From Microbacterium caowuchunii (GTDB taxonomy: Bacteria > Actinomycetota > Actinomycetes > Actinomycetales > Microbacteriaceae): a stretch of DNA of 64,000 nt. Numbering within the stretch: the first letter of the stretch is position 1; the number at the start of each line of letters is the position of its first letter. Positions 24,184 through 32,962 of the stretch are shown in pieces. The notes under the pieces are model-generated. The model worked only from the letters and a program-made list of their open reading frames with translations. It was not told where the DNA came from and searched no databases. The DNA is taken from NCBI RefSeq assembly GCF_008727755.1, contig NZ_CP044231.1, positions 2,356,001 through 2,420,000 of the forward strand. The letters run 5' to 3'. The position numbers and the translations under genes were made by a program.

Positions 24184-24224
24184 CGTCATCGTCGCCCGTC
24201 GGACAGGGCCATCGACAGAATCGA

Positions 24225-24230
24225 TATAGT
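24225..24230 (+). promoter_or_regulatory. -10 box of the TagB/TagF-like gene
   Basis: TATAGT, 6 nt, then ATG; no Shine-Dalgarno sequence. Closest to the ideal -10 among the leaderless starts here. Confidence 0.5.
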
Positions 24231-24236
24231 CGACGG

Positions 24237-25688
24237 ATGGTATCCTTCGGTCCCGTTCAGCGCGTGCGGAACGCCATCTCCCGATACCGCGAACTCGGCG
24301 ATCGCGTCGAAGTCATGTCGCGGGAAGTCGCGGTCATCGCCGAAAGAGTGGACGGTCTCGGGCTTCTCCTCGAGCGCACCGCAGAACTGCGCAGCGAGAT
24401 GGCAGCCCTCGCGGAACGCCTGGACACCATCGGCCAGGACACCACCCTCTCGAGGCGGGCGGCACAGATCGCCGCCCGCCACACCGGCCTGCGACGCTAT
24501 CCGACCCGCGCCGTCTTCCTCATCCACAACCCCGCCGCCTGGGACTCGTACGGAGAACTCGTGCAACTCATGCGCGACTCACCGGATTTCGAACCCGTCG
24601 TCGTATCCATCCCCCATTTCTTCGCCGGGCCCGGTATCGCCAGCGGGGAAACAGCGGTGCACGATTTCCTCACCGCGGCGGATGTGCCGCATCTGCGGCT
24701 GCGCAGCGACGACGCGTCGGTCGCACCGGCCATGATCGACGCCCTCGACCCGGACCTGGTCTTCAGGCAGGGCCAGTGGGACGCGGACGTCGACACCGCC
24801 TTCTCCCCGGCCGCACTCGGTGGGGTCAGGTTGTGCCTCATCCCCTACGAGACCATGAACCCGACGCACAACGTTCCGTGGGGCGACCCGCCCGTGAACA
24901 GCGCGGTGGACATGACCCTCCACCGTCAGGCCTGGATGGTGTTCGTCGCGAACGATCTCGCCCTCGCCGTCGCTCGCGAGGAATCGTTGCTGCACGGACT
25001 GCAGTTCCGCGCCCTCGGACACCCCAAGGCGGACGCCCTGCGGCGCACCGAGCCCCGCTGGCCGATGGAGTCGGCGCACGGCGAACGCCGTCGCCGGATC
25101 CTCTGGTCGGCGCACCACTCGATCCTGAGTGGATGGAACGACTTCGGCACGTTCCCTGACGTCTGCGAGGACATGCTGGCGTGGGCCGCACAGGCGCCGG
25201 ACATCGACTTCGTGTTCACCCACCACCCTCTGCTCCTCGGTACGCTGCATCGACCTGAGAGCGCGCTCTCCTTCGCCGGATACGAAGCCTGGCGTGCGCG
25301 GTGGGACGCGCTGCCGAACACCGTTGCGACGACGGACGCCGCCTACGCGCCGCTCCTGAAGGCGACCGATGTCCTCGTCACCGACGGGCCGAGCATGATG
25401 ACGGAGGCGCAGGTCACCGGGACACCCGTGGTGTTCCTGGAGCGGGCGGAGCACATCGCGTTCAATCCGATCGGCGAGCGACTCGTCCGGGGCGTCCACG
25501 CTGTCCCCGACGTCGCACACGCTCGGGTGGAAGCATCGGCGCTTCTGGTCGGACCGGATCCGCTCGCCCATGTGCAGGAGCAGAACGTGCGCGAGCTCTT
25601 CGGGGCACCGGGTGCGGCCGAACGCATCCTCGACGCCATCCGCGTGCAGATCGAGATCGAGACCGGGGAGCGCCGCCGAACCTCCTAG
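24237..25688 (+). CDS. TagB/TagF-like glycerophosphotransferase-family protein with N-terminal coiled coil
   Basis: 483 residues. Residues about 15-65 are charged and heptad-like (RVEVMSREVAVIAERVDGL), a probable coiled coil. The rest resembles the GT-B-like CDP-glycerol:polyol-phosphate transferase family: GHPKADAL in the middle, FTHHPLLLG, and TDGPSMMTEAQVTGTPVVF near the end, which corresponds to the nucleotide-binding half of TagF. The role may be adding a polyol-phosphate or sugar-phosphate to an exported polymer. No CDP-glycerol or CDP-ribitol synthase lies in this window, so the donor is unknown. The leaderless ATG follows TATAGT. The 3' end overlaps the convergent glycosyltransferase gene by 4 bp. 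Confidence 0.72.
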   Translation: MVSFGPVQRVRNAISRYRELGDRVEVMSREVAVIAERVDGLGLLLERTAELRSEMAALAERLDTIGQDTTLSRRAAQIAARHTGLRRYPTRAVFLIHNPAAWDSYGELVQLMRDSPDFEPVVVSIPHFFAGPGIASGETAVHDFLTAADVPHLRLRSDDASVAPAMIDALDPDLVFRQGQWDADVDTAFSPAALGGVRLCLIPYETMNPTHNVPWGDPPVNSAVDMTLHRQAWMVFVANDLALAVAREESLLHGLQFRALGHPKADALRRTEPRWPMESAHGERRRRILWSAHHSILSGWNDFGTFPDVCEDMLAWAAQAPDIDFVFTHHPLLLGTLHRPESALSFAGYEAWRARWDALPNTVATTDAAYAPLLKATDVLVTDGPSMMTEAQVTGTPVVFLERAEHIAFNPIGERLVRGVHAVPDVAHARVEASALLVGPDPLAHVQEQNVRELFGAPGAAERILDAIRVQIEIETGERRRTS

Positions 25689-26791
25689 AGTTCGGCGTGC
25701 AGCGCCCACACCCGGTCTGCGTGGTCCCGCCAGGAGAACGCCCGCCCGCGGTCCATGGCACGCACATGCGCGCGGTTGCGCGCATCGTCGGACGCCAGGG
25801 TCTGCGCCAGCGCCTCCCCGAGTCCTGCCGGAGGGACGGCGAGCCCGCCGTCGAGCAGGATCTCCTGGTGCACGGCGGAGTCAGCGGCGACCACCGGCCG
25901 GCCGAGCGTCAGCGCTTCGACGACCCGCCACGGGAAGGCGGTCAGCGACGACGGGGCCACGAGCGCGACGGCGGCATCGAGTACGGCTGCGCGATCGGCT
26001 GCCGGCAGCGCGGCCCGCGGATGCACGATCTCCGCCCGGAGACCCGCCGCGGCCGCGAGGTCCTGGACCTTCGGCTCCTGCCCCTCCGGCACGTCCAGCA
26101 CGACGACCGCGTATTCCTCGTTCAGCGCGGACACGGCGGCGAGTCCGGCGGACAGCGCCTCGTCGTCGCATCGTGCGCCGGAGATCACGATGAGTTCGTC
26201 GGGCACGCCCAGGTCACGTCGCCTCCCCACGGCATCAGCGGGCACGGAGAATCCGATCGGCGCCGCACCGGAGATCACCCTGACCCGCCCGCGGAGCTTC
26301 GGGGCCGCCTCGGAGAGACCGGCGATCATCGCGTGGGCCGGCACGACCACCGCATCCGCATGCCTCTCGGCTCGCTTGAGCATCGCCCGGTTCCACGCGA
26401 CGGTCCCCCGCGAGAACTGCTCCGGCGACTCCCACGCGCACAGGTCCCACAACGTGACGACCGTCTGGTCGTTCTCGTTGACCCGATCGTGCCGCACCAG
26501 GGGCGCCATCAGGGACGGCGAGTGGATCAGACCGCCGCCGATGCCGGGGGTCACCCCCAGCTGCCAGGATCCCGCCAGCCGGGACCGGGAGAACGGCGCC
26601 CTGGTCACGCTCGACACGTCGGCGACACCGGCCGCGGCCTCGACCGCGTCCGAGGGCACGATCACGGTGACATCGCATCCCCGGGGCGCTGTGGCGACGA
26701 GGGCACGGACGATCTGGGTACCGGCCTCCGCCACATCGGGATCGACGACGTCGACCAGCTGGTCCAGCACGACACGCAGAGAGACCGTCAC
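25685..26791 (-). CDS. Glycosyltransferase, GT-B fold (GT1/GT4 group)
   Basis: 368 residues. The C-terminal half fits the GT4 donor domain: [42 protein letters not shown], with the second acidic residue of the EX7E-type motif in VVEAL. The N-terminal acceptor domain has LIHSPSLMAPLV and VVTLWDLCAWESPEQF. A cytoplasmic or membrane-associated sugar transferase for the glycan of this locus is likely; donor unknown. The GTG start follows a TAGGCT box by 6 nt. Confidence 0.8.
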   Translation of the reverse strand: MTVSLRVVLDQLVDVVDPDVAEAGTQIVRALVATAPRGCDVTVIVPSDAVEAAAGVADVSSVTRAPFSRSRLAGSWQLGVTPGIGGGLIHSPSLMAPLVRHDRVNENDQTVVTLWDLCAWESPEQFSRGTVAWNRAMLKRAERHADAVVVPAHAMIAGLSEAAPKLRGRVRVISGAAPIGFSVPADAVGRRRDLGVPDELIVISGARCDDEALSAGLAAVSALNEEYAVVVLDVPEGQEPKVQDLAAAAGLRAEIVHPRAALPAADRAAVLDAAVALVAPSSLTAFPWRVVEALTLGRPVVAADSAVHQEILLDGGLAVPPAGLGEALAQTLASDDARNRAHVRAMDRGRAFSWRDHADRVWALHAEL

Positions 26792-26797
26792 ACCACG

Positions 26798-26803
26798 AGC
26801 CTA
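26798..26803 (-). promoter_or_regulatory. -10 box of the GT-B glycosyltransferase gene
   Basis: TAGGCT, 6 nt, then GTG, with no Shine-Dalgarno sequence; located in the 67-bp gap after the LCP gene. Confidence 0.5.
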
Positions 26804-26858
26804 GCCAGCAGCTGTGCGTCCGCCCTGAAAGAGCGCCGCACATCACCGCATCCGTGAC

Positions 26859-28337
26859 TCAGCCGGCGGGTTCCGACGTCGCAGGAGGCGGCGGGTACAG
26901 CGTCTGCTGCACCAGCTCGTGGATGTACGCGTAGTCCGGGTCCCGGTCGTCGATGCCGTTCAGCGGGGTCAGCTCGATCGTGGTGATCGGCTGCTCCTTC
27001 GCCTTGATGGCGAGTTCCACGAAATACCCGAGCATCGACTGCGGGATATCGGTCTGCACGAGGTGCTGGCCCGCCGCGGCGACCTCCTGGAAACGGGTCA
27101 GCACGTTCGCCGGGGTGAACTGCGCGAGGATCGCCTCCTGCAACTGCCGCTGGCGCGTCATCCGATCCCAGTCGTTGGTCGTGTACCGCGACCGGGCGTA
27201 CCACTGGGCGGTGTCGCCGTCCATATGCTGCTCGCCCGCCTCGATCCATCCGATCGCCCAGTCCTCGGCCGGCTGTCCGTCGTACGCCGGTCCGCCGCCC
27301 TTGGGCAACCGCTCGCTCACCGTGATGTCCACACCGCCCAGGGCGTCGATGAGCGCCGCGAACCCGTACATGTCGATGAACGCGTAGTACGGGATCTGGA
27401 TGCCGAGGATGCCCTCCGCCGCGTCCTTGGTCGCCTCGATGCCGGGTTCGGACCCGTTCTCCACCGCATCCGGGTAGAGCGCGTTCCCGTCACCGCACAC
27501 CTCGACCTCGGTGCGCAGCTGGTTGATGCCGCTCCCCCAGCCGCACGTGGGGCTGGTGTGGCTCTCATGACCGTTCGGGTACTTGTCCTGCAGGGGGCCG
27601 GGCGCGAAGGGGAAGCCGGGCATGTCCCGCGGGATACCGAAGATCGTCACCGCACCGCTGTCCGCGTTGACCGACACCACCGAGATGCTGTCGAACCGCA
27701 TGGAGTCGCGTCCTTCGCCGCTGTCCGCACCGAGGAGCAGGATGTTGTAGTACCCGTCGACCGGTTCGATGGCCGGGCCCGTCTGGGTGAAGATCGCGCC
27801 GAGGGATTCCCGCGCCGAACCCGCGACGCCCGCCGCGTACACGGCGCCTCCGGTGGACAGGACCATCGCGCCGACGGCGAGCACACCGGTCGCCAGTCGC
27901 GCCCACGGCTTGACCTTCACGAACCGCACGAGCCGCAGGGTGTCGACGGTGAGGATGGCCCACAGCAGGGCGTAGGCCATCATCAGTCCCTGCGCGACGA
28001 GCAGCGGAATGCCGCGCAGCGCGCTGAGCCACTCCGGGATCCACGCTCCCGTCGCGAGGCCGACCAGTACCGCCGGCGAGGCGAGGGTCACGATGCCGAT
28101 GAACACGAGGCACACCCACAGGAACAGCGTCGCACCGAGACCCACCCGGCCGAGCCGACGGTTGCCTGCGAGCGCCTGGGCGGAGCCCGGGATCAACAGG
28201 TTCAGCACCACGAGCCACCACGCCCGGCGGGTCATCACGTCTCGCGAGGAGCTGTCCGGATAACGGATCGGGTACGGGTTGACGAGGGACTGCGGCGCGC
28301 TCCCCCGTCCGATCCTCGGCGCGCTCGCCACGCTCAC
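26859..28337 (-). CDS. LytR-CpsA-Psr (LCP) family cell-wall glycopolymer ligase
   Basis: 492 residues. An N-terminal cytoplasmic region is followed by four hydrophobic segments within about residues 35-165, more than the single helix of many LCP proteins. The extracytoplasmic catalytic domain begins near [22 protein letters not shown], containing the conserved Asp/Arg residues. [20 protein letters not shown] carries the polyprenyl-phosphate-contacting Arg, and [20 protein letters not shown] matches the RxxxxxxDxxRxxRQ motif. LCP enzymes transfer lipid-linked glycopolymers to peptidoglycan, fitting the adjacent glycan locus. The GTG start overlaps the purE stop (GTGA), so it is transcribed with purE. 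Confidence 0.94.
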   Translation of the reverse strand: MSVASAPRIGRGSAPQSLVNPYPIRYPDSSSRDVMTRRAWWLVVLNLLIPGSAQALAGNRRLGRVGLGATLFLWVCLVFIGIVTLASPAVLVGLATGAWIPEWLSALRGIPLLVAQGLMMAYALLWAILTVDTLRLVRFVKVKPWARLATGVLAVGAMVLSTGGAVYAAGVAGSARESLGAIFTQTGPAIEPVDGYYNILLLGADSGEGRDSMRFDSISVVSVNADSGAVTIFGIPRDMPGFPFAPGPLQDKYPNGHESHTSPTCGWGSGINQLRTEVEVCGDGNALYPDAVENGSEPGIEATKDAAEGILGIQIPYYAFIDMYGFAALIDALGGVDITVSERLPKGGGPAYDGQPAEDWAIGWIEAGEQHMDGDTAQWYARSRYTTNDWDRMTRQRQLQEAILAQFTPANVLTRFQEVAAAGQHLVQTDIPQSMLGYFVELAIKAKEQPITTIELTPLNGIDDRDPDYAYIHELVQQTLYPPPPATSEPAG

Positions 28338-28849
28338 AGGGAGTCCTTCAGCCGCCGGTTCTTCTCCTCGACGACTTCTTCCAGCTCACGCGCGTAGGCC
28401 TCGACGCGATCGGCGAGGGCCGCATCCGCGACGCCCAGGATGCGGGCGGCCAGGAGCCCGGCGTTCTTGGCGCCCCCGATCGAGACCGTGGCGACGGGGA
28501 TGCCGGCGGGCATCTGCACGATGCTGAGAAGGGAGTCGAGCCCGTCGAGGGTGGCGAGCGGCACGGGTACGCCGATCACGGGGAGCGCGGTGACCGAGGC
28601 CAGCATGCCCGGCAGGTGCGCAGCGCCCCCTGCCCCGGCGATGATGACCTTGATGCCCCGCCCACGCGCCTCGGTGCCGTAACGGTGCAGCTTCTCGGGC
28701 GTCCGGTGCGCCGAGACGACCTCGACCTCGTGCGGCACCCCGAACTCGGTCAGTGCCTCGGATGCCGCGCTCATCACGCGCCAATCGGAGTCGGATCCCA
28801 TGACGACGCCGACCAGGGGCGCGTCGGAAGAGTGCAGTGGCCGGGTCAC
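28334..28849 (-). CDS. purE: N5-carboxyaminoimidazole ribonucleotide mutase
   Basis: 171 residues, normal for class I PurE. It converts N5-CAIR to CAIR in purine synthesis, acting after PurK. Signatures: [25 protein letters not shown] with the catalytic His, and [13 protein letters not shown]. purK is upstream but separated by 82 bp, and a TAGCCT box 6 nt before the GTG start suggests purE and the LCP gene have their own leaderless promoter. Confidence 0.97.
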   Translation of the reverse strand: MTRPLHSSDAPLVGVVMGSDSDWRVMSAASEALTEFGVPHEVEVVSAHRTPEKLHRYGTEARGRGIKVIIAGAGGAAHLPGMLASVTALPVIGVPVPLATLDGLDSLLSIVQMPAGIPVATVSIGGAKNAGLLAARILGVADAALADRVEAYARELEEVVEEKNRRLKDSL

Positions 28850-28855
28850 CCGAAC

Positions 28856-28861
28856 AGGCTA
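28856..28861 (-). promoter_or_regulatory. -10 box of purE-LCP
   Basis: TAGCCT, 6 nt, GTG start; no Shine-Dalgarno sequence. Confidence 0.45.
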
Positions 28862-28931
28862 TTGCCCGGCGCTGCGAGTTTCCCGCAACGGCGCGCTCCG
28901 GAATCCCCGCCGCACGAGCCGGATCCCCCGC

Positions 28932-30068
28932 TCAGTCCGCGAAGTGTGCCGCCGCCGCACGCGCCTCGTAGGCGACGTCGTCGAGATCGTCGCCCACGAC
29001 GGTGACGTGGCCGACCTTGCGTCCGGGGCGCGGCGCCTTGCCGTAGGTGTGGATCTTCGCCCGGGGATGGTCCGCCATCGCCGCGGCGAACCGGTCCTCG
29101 AGGGACCCGTCCGCCGGTCCGCCCAGCACGTTGATCATCACCGACCACGCCTCACGCGGCCGGGCATCCCCGAGGGGGAGGTCGAGGACCGCCCGCAGGT
29201 GCTGCTCGAACTGCCCGGTCACGGCACCGTCCTGCGTCCAGTGCCCGCTGTTGTGCGGGCGCATCGCCAGCTCGTTCACGAGGAGACGCTCGTCGGCCGT
29301 CTCGAACAACTCCACCGCCAGCATCCCCGTGACACCGAGCCCCTCGGCGATCGTGAGGCCGATGCGCTCCGCCTCCGCGGCGAGGCGCCCGGTCGCGCGC
29401 GGTGCCGGAGCCACGACCTCGGCGCAGACCCCGTCACGCTGGACCGTCTCGACGACGGGATAGGCCACGATCTGTCCGGAGGGACGACGGGCGACCTGCT
29501 GCGCGAGTTCGCGCGTGAAGTCCACGAGTTCCTCCGCCAGCAGTGCGCCACCGCGGGCGTCCTCGGCGAGCGCCGTGAACCAGTCCTCGGCCTCGGTCGC
29601 CGCCGAGACGACCCGCACGCCCTTCCCGTCGTACCCGCCGCGCGGCGTCTTCACGACCGCACGCCCGCCGTGGTCGTCGAGGAAAGCCTGGAGCTCATCG
29701 GCCGACGCCACCGCGGCCCAGTCCGGCTGCGGCATCCCGAGTTCCGCGAGACGAGCCCGCATCACGAGCTTGTCCTGGGCGAACTGCAACGCGTCCGGCC
29801 CCGGGTGCACGGCGACGCCGTCCTCGACGAGGGCGCGCAGGACGGGCTGCGGCACGTGCTCGTGGTCGAAGGTCAGCACGTCGACGTCGCGGGCGAACGC
29901 CCGCACGGTCTCGAGGTCGAGGTAGTCGCCGACCTGGGTGGCGGCGAGGGATGCGGACATCCCCTCCTGCTCGGCGAGGACCCGGATCTCCAGACCCAGC
30001 TCCACCGCCGGGGCGATCATCATCCGGGCCAGCTGCCCCCCGCCCACGACACCGACACGCATGGTCAT
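28932..30068 (-). CDS. purK: 5-(carboxyamino)imidazole ribonucleotide synthase
   Basis: 378-residue ATP-grasp enzyme making N5-CAIR from AIR, bicarbonate and ATP. The N-terminus MRVGVVGGGQLARMM binds nucleotide/substrate. KTPRGGYDGKGV is the ATP-grasp phosphate loop, and LLVNELAMRPHNSGHWT holds metal-binding residues. Two in-frame ATGs (ATGACCATG) follow AAAGGGAG; I took the first because AAAGG is 7 nt away, although the second is also plausible. The product feeds the downstream purE enzyme. Confidence 0.96.
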   Translation of the reverse strand: MTMRVGVVGGGQLARMMIAPAVELGLEIRVLAEQEGMSASLAATQVGDYLDLETVRAFARDVDVLTFDHEHVPQPVLRALVEDGVAVHPGPDALQFAQDKLVMRARLAELGMPQPDWAAVASADELQAFLDDHGGRAVVKTPRGGYDGKGVRVVSAATEAEDWFTALAEDARGGALLAEELVDFTRELAQQVARRPSGQIVAYPVVETVQRDGVCAEVVAPAPRATGRLAAEAERIGLTIAEGLGVTGMLAVELFETADERLLVNELAMRPHNSGHWTQDGAVTGQFEQHLRAVLDLPLGDARPREAWSVMINVLGGPADGSLEDRFAAAMADHPRAKIHTYGKAPRPGRKVGHVTVVGDDLDDVAYEARAAAAHFAD

Positions 30069-30135
30069 CCGACTCCCTTTCGTCTTCGCCATTGTCCCCC
30101 ACCGGGGCGTGCGTTCCGCTCCGAGCGAAGGCCGC

Positions 30136-30699
30136 TCAGGCGGATGCGTTCGGCAGCGGCGGCGCCGGCGGCAGGGGCTGCGCATCCCGGTGCGCGAGGA
30201 TCTGGTTGACCTCCACCTGGTCCACGAGCACCTCGTGCACCAGCGCCACCTGCGGGATGTTCCGGAGCACGAGCGGCTGATCGATCCCGTCCGCGAGGAA
30301 CAGCGAGCCGGTGCCCCACATCCGCTGCAGCAGCCCGCGGCGCTCGGTGATCGAATACCCGCGCACGTGGCTGAGCTCGCGTGCACGGCGGCGGAGGAGA
30401 CCGGAGCGTTCGATGACGCGGCGGGTGGTGATCGTGTACGTGTGCGACCACCAGACCAGGAACGGCAGCACGACCAGCAGCAGGACCACCGCGCCCGCGG
30501 CGGCGAACAGCATCCAGTCCTCGAAGGGTTCCGGGAGGTTCCCGACCCCGTAGCCGACGATCCCGGCCACCGCGATCAGCACGAGCGCGGACCAGAACAA
30601 CCGCCGCGCGTGGCCGCGGGTGCGCACCACCCGCATCTCGGGCGTGGGCACGCCGGGCGCGGGCGTCTGGGGCCGCGACAGCCCGAGTCCGGTCGGCAT
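30136..30699 (-). CDS. PH-domain (bPH2/YdbS-like) membrane protein
   Basis: 187 residues. Two hydrophobic segments around residues 35-55 and 65-88 are followed by a bacterial PH domain with TYTITTRRVIERSGLLRRR and LSHVRGYSITERRGLLQRMWGTG, then GIDQPLVLRNIPQVALVHE. The C-terminus is Pro/Ala-rich. Function of such proteins is not established. Start choice is uncertain: ATG at 30699 has GGGAG 7 nt upstream, while ATG at 30705 lies 6 nt after CACAAT. It sits between birA and purK, a common neighbourhood in Microbacteriaceae. Confidence 0.85.
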   Translation of the reverse strand: MPTGLGLSRPQTPAPGVPTPEMRVVRTRGHARRLFWSALVLIAVAGIVGYGVGNLPEPFEDWMLFAAAGAVVLLLVVLPFLVWWSHTYTITTRRVIERSGLLRRRARELSHVRGYSITERRGLLQRMWGTGSLFLADGIDQPLVLRNIPQVALVHEVLVDQVEVNQILAHRDAQPLPPAPPLPNASA

Positions 30700-30787
30700 G
30701 GTCATGCTCCCATTGTGCGGGGTCGGGGCGGGGTCGGCTCGTCGCACACGCCCGAGGGGGCCGCGGTTCCGATCCGGCGGGGTCGTC

Positions 30788-31579
30788 TCAGCGCACGTGC
30801 GTGACGTCGCCGGCGGACACCGGGACCTCGGCGCCCTGGGACCGGACCACCAGGCGCCCGGACTCGTCGATGCGCTCCGCCCGTCCCACCAGCTGCGTGC
30901 CGTCGGGGAGCGAGACCGTCACGTCGGAACCGAGCGTCGCGCACAGGCGCTCGATCCCGCCCTTCACGCCGGCGGCCGACGCGTCGCCGCGCGCTGCGAT
31001 CAGCGCCTGCACCTGCTCGTCGAGAGCGGAGAGGAAATCGGCCAGCAGGCGGTCCTCATCCGCCGTCCGGCCCATGACCTCGAACGAGGATGCGGTCGAC
31101 ACCGGGAGTTCGGTCTGCGGCATCCGCGTGTTCACACCCGCACCGACCACGACGGTGTCCGGATGGTTCGGCACGACCTCCGCGAGGATGCCGCAGATCT
31201 TCCCGCCGCCGGCGAGGACGTCGTTGGGCCACTTCAGCCCCACCCCGTGCGATCCGGACAGCTGCGCGGCGACCGCGCGCGTCATCGCCGCACCCGCCAT
31301 GAGGGGGATCCAACCGCGCGCCTCGACGGGGAGACCGGGCACGCGGACGACGACCGATACGGCCAGCGCGGTGCCGGGAGGCGCCACCCAGGTGCGGTCG
31401 AGGCGGCCGCGGCCGTGCCGCTGATCGGTCGTGACCAGAGCCGACAGGTGCGGCCATCCCGCCTCGTCCTCGGTCACCGCGGCCACCACGTCCGCGTTGG
31501 TCGAATCGGTCGTCTCGACGACCTGGAGACGGGGACTGACGGCGGCGGCGAGCGGGAAGCCCTCGGCGGGGATCGACAT
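30788..31579 (-). CDS. birA: Biotin--[acetyl-CoA-carboxylase] ligase
   Basis: 263 residues. Attaches biotin to the carboxylase alpha subunit encoded nearby (Lys in EAMKM). Visible: TTDSTNADVV, the biotin/ATP loop QRHGRGRLDRTW, and GLKWPNDVLAGGGKICGILAE with the catalytic Lys, followed by a C-terminal SH3-like domain with DGTQLVGRAERID. There is no N-terminal helix-turn-helix, so it is the non-repressor (monofunctional) type. The ATG lies 7 nt after a TAAGGT box, another leaderless start. Confidence 0.95.
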   Translation of the reverse strand: MSIPAEGFPLAAAVSPRLQVVETTDSTNADVVAAVTEDEAGWPHLSALVTTDQRHGRGRLDRTWVAPPGTALAVSVVVRVPGLPVEARGWIPLMAGAAMTRAVAAQLSGSHGVGLKWPNDVLAGGGKICGILAEVVPNHPDTVVVGAGVNTRMPQTELPVSTASSFEVMGRTADEDRLLADFLSALDEQVQALIAARGDASAAGVKGGIERLCATLGSDVTVSLPDGTQLVGRAERIDESGRLVVRSQGAEVPVSAGDVTHVR

Positions 31580-31586
31580 GCCGCCC

Positions 31587-31592
31587 ACCTTA
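31587..31592 (-). promoter_or_regulatory. -10 box of birA
   Basis: TAAGGT, 7 nt, ATG. Confidence 0.45.
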
Positions 31593-31670
31593 TGCCGTGG
31601 CCGGCGCCCTTCCGCTCCCTTGACAGGGACGCCGCCCGTGGTCACGGTCCCCCGCCGGATACGGAAGACC

Positions 31671-31722
31671 ACACCTCCGGGGCGGAGGGCCCCACCTCCG
31701 GGCGGAGGGCCCCACCTCCGGG
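31671..31722. repeat. Tandem repeat of a self-complementary 20-bp unit (about 2.6 copies)
   Basis: Unit CCCACCTCCGGGCGGAGGGC occurs intact once. A copy with one shifted base precedes it and a truncated copy follows it. Each unit contains CCTCCG..CGGAGG, so single units can fold on themselves and neighbours can pair. Located between divergent promoters. Confidence 0.75.
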
Positions 31723-31908
31723 AAGAGGAGGATCCGCCGGGAGGAGGGGGTTCTCCGGCAGGAAGCCCTCGCATCGGGCGATCGTCCTCCGCCGGGTGCA
31801 CCATGTCCGGCCGGGAAAAGCGGGTGTCTCCTCCTCCCCACCCCCGCTCACCCGCCGGGCGCCTGTGGAGACGTCTGCGCGAGACAGCTCGCCCCGGATG
31901 CTGAGGAC

Positions 31909-32745
31909 ATGAGCATCCGATCCCGGCTCCATCCGCTCGGGTTCCTGCATCGGGCCGATCTCCTGGACCTCGGGTGGTCGGCCGAACGGATCCGTTCGGC
32001 CACCGCGGACGAGGGGTGCACGCTCCTGCGTCGGCAGTGGATCGTGTCCCCGGAGGCGCCAGCGATCATCCGCAGCGCGGCGGCCGCCGGCGCGCGTGTC
32101 ACGTGCGTCACGGCCACGGGTCTGCAGGGCGTCTGGCGGCCCGGACACGACGACACCGGGCACGTGCGGCTGCCGCCGCACTCGAGCGGTCGCTGCGAGG
32201 GGACGCGCGTGCACCGGTCGTTGGAGACGGTGGCGCCCCATCCCCGTTCCCTCATCGACCGTCTCGAGAACGCACTCGCCGCCGTGGCGGACTGTCTCGG
32301 GTACGAAGACGCGCTGGCCGTGTGGGAGTCCGCCGTTCGCATCGGCCTCGTCAGCCGGGAGCACCTCATGGCGGTGCCGTGGCGCGGTCCCCACGCCCGG
32401 CGCCTCGCCGCGGATGTGGGCGATCTGTCGGATTCCGGGTTGGAGACGCTCGGCCTCGTCCGCCTCGCGCGAGCCGGCGTGCGGATGCGGCAGCAGGTGC
32501 GGATCCTCGGGCACCGCGTCGACGGGCTGATCGGCACCCGCCTCGTGCTGCAGTTCGACGGGTTCGCCCACCATCGCGCGTCCGACCGCCGCCGGGACAT
32601 CGCGCACGATCGACGGCTGCGGCTGAGCGGCTACACCGTGCTCCGTTTCGACTACCACGAGGTCGTCAACGACTGGCCGCGGGTGGAGCGCGAGATCCTG
32701 GCCGCCGTGGCGCAGGGGCTGCACCACCCGCCCCGGCTCCCGTGA
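31909..32745 (+). CDS. AbiEi-like / DUF559-like protein, PD-(D/E)XK-fold C-terminus
   Basis: 278 residues. The N-terminal third ([22 protein letters not shown]) resembles the winged-helix start of AbiEi-type antitoxin-like proteins. The C-terminal 90 residues resemble DUF559/Vsr-like nuclease folds: [55 protein letters not shown]. In related proteins the sheet motif is E-x-D; here it reads QFD, so catalytic activity may be lost. No toxin partner is adjacent. Such stand-alone genes are frequent in Microbacteriaceae and have no known function. The ATG follows GAGG closely, so the initiation mode is unclear. Confidence 0.7.
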   Translation: MSIRSRLHPLGFLHRADLLDLGWSAERIRSATADEGCTLLRRQWIVSPEAPAIIRSAAAAGARVTCVTATGLQGVWRPGHDDTGHVRLPPHSSGRCEGTRVHRSLETVAPHPRSLIDRLENALAAVADCLGYEDALAVWESAVRIGLVSREHLMAVPWRGPHARRLAADVGDLSDSGLETLGLVRLARAGVRMRQQVRILGHRVDGLIGTRLVLQFDGFAHHRASDRRRDIAHDRRLRLSGYTVLRFDYHEVVNDWPRVEREILAAVAQGLHHPPRLP

Positions 32746-32793
32746 GACGAGGGCTTTCCGCCGGGATGAGGACCGGCCGGTCACCGTTGCCCT

Positions 32794-32818
32794 CGGCCGG
32801 AGGGAATGCCCTCCGCCG
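32794..32818 (+). terminator. Hairpin after the DUF559-like gene
   Basis: Stem CGG(C)CGGAGGG / CCCTCCGCCG around an AATG loop, ten pairs with one bulge, about 50 nt after the stop codon. No T-run follows. It shares the GGAGGG/CCCTCC core with the tandem repeat on the other side of the gene. Confidence 0.45.
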
Positions 32819-32949
32819 GACCGGGGGGACGGACGCACCGTAGGCAGGAACGACGGGGACGCGCCCCGGGCGCTCGCACGAGCGATCGCACACAGCGGAT
32901 GCGGCGAACCGCTGTCCAGACCCTCCAAGGTCGAGGCCGGGCCCGCCGA

Positions 32950-32955
32950 TAGGGT
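32950..32955 (+). promoter_or_regulatory. -10 box of accD-accE
   Basis: TAGGGT, 7 nt, GTG; no Shine-Dalgarno sequence. Confidence 0.5.
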
Positions 32956-32962
32956 GGAACGC

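Larger units (their letters stand above)
31580..31908. other. 329-bp divergent gap between birA and the DUF559-like gene
   Basis: No credible gene is present. It contains the birA promoter, a short tandem repeat, and several further GGAGG/CCTCC-rich words (GGATCCGCCGGGAGGAGGG, CCTCCGCCGGG) through about 31790. The strand asymmetry and repetition give strong folding or G-quadruplex potential. No convincing promoter for the plus-strand gene was found. Confidence 0.6.

Noticed and set aside
31909..32745. AbiE-type toxin-antitoxin or other defence system
   Set aside because: No second gene of the nucleotidyltransferase toxin type is adjacent; neighbours are birA and accD.
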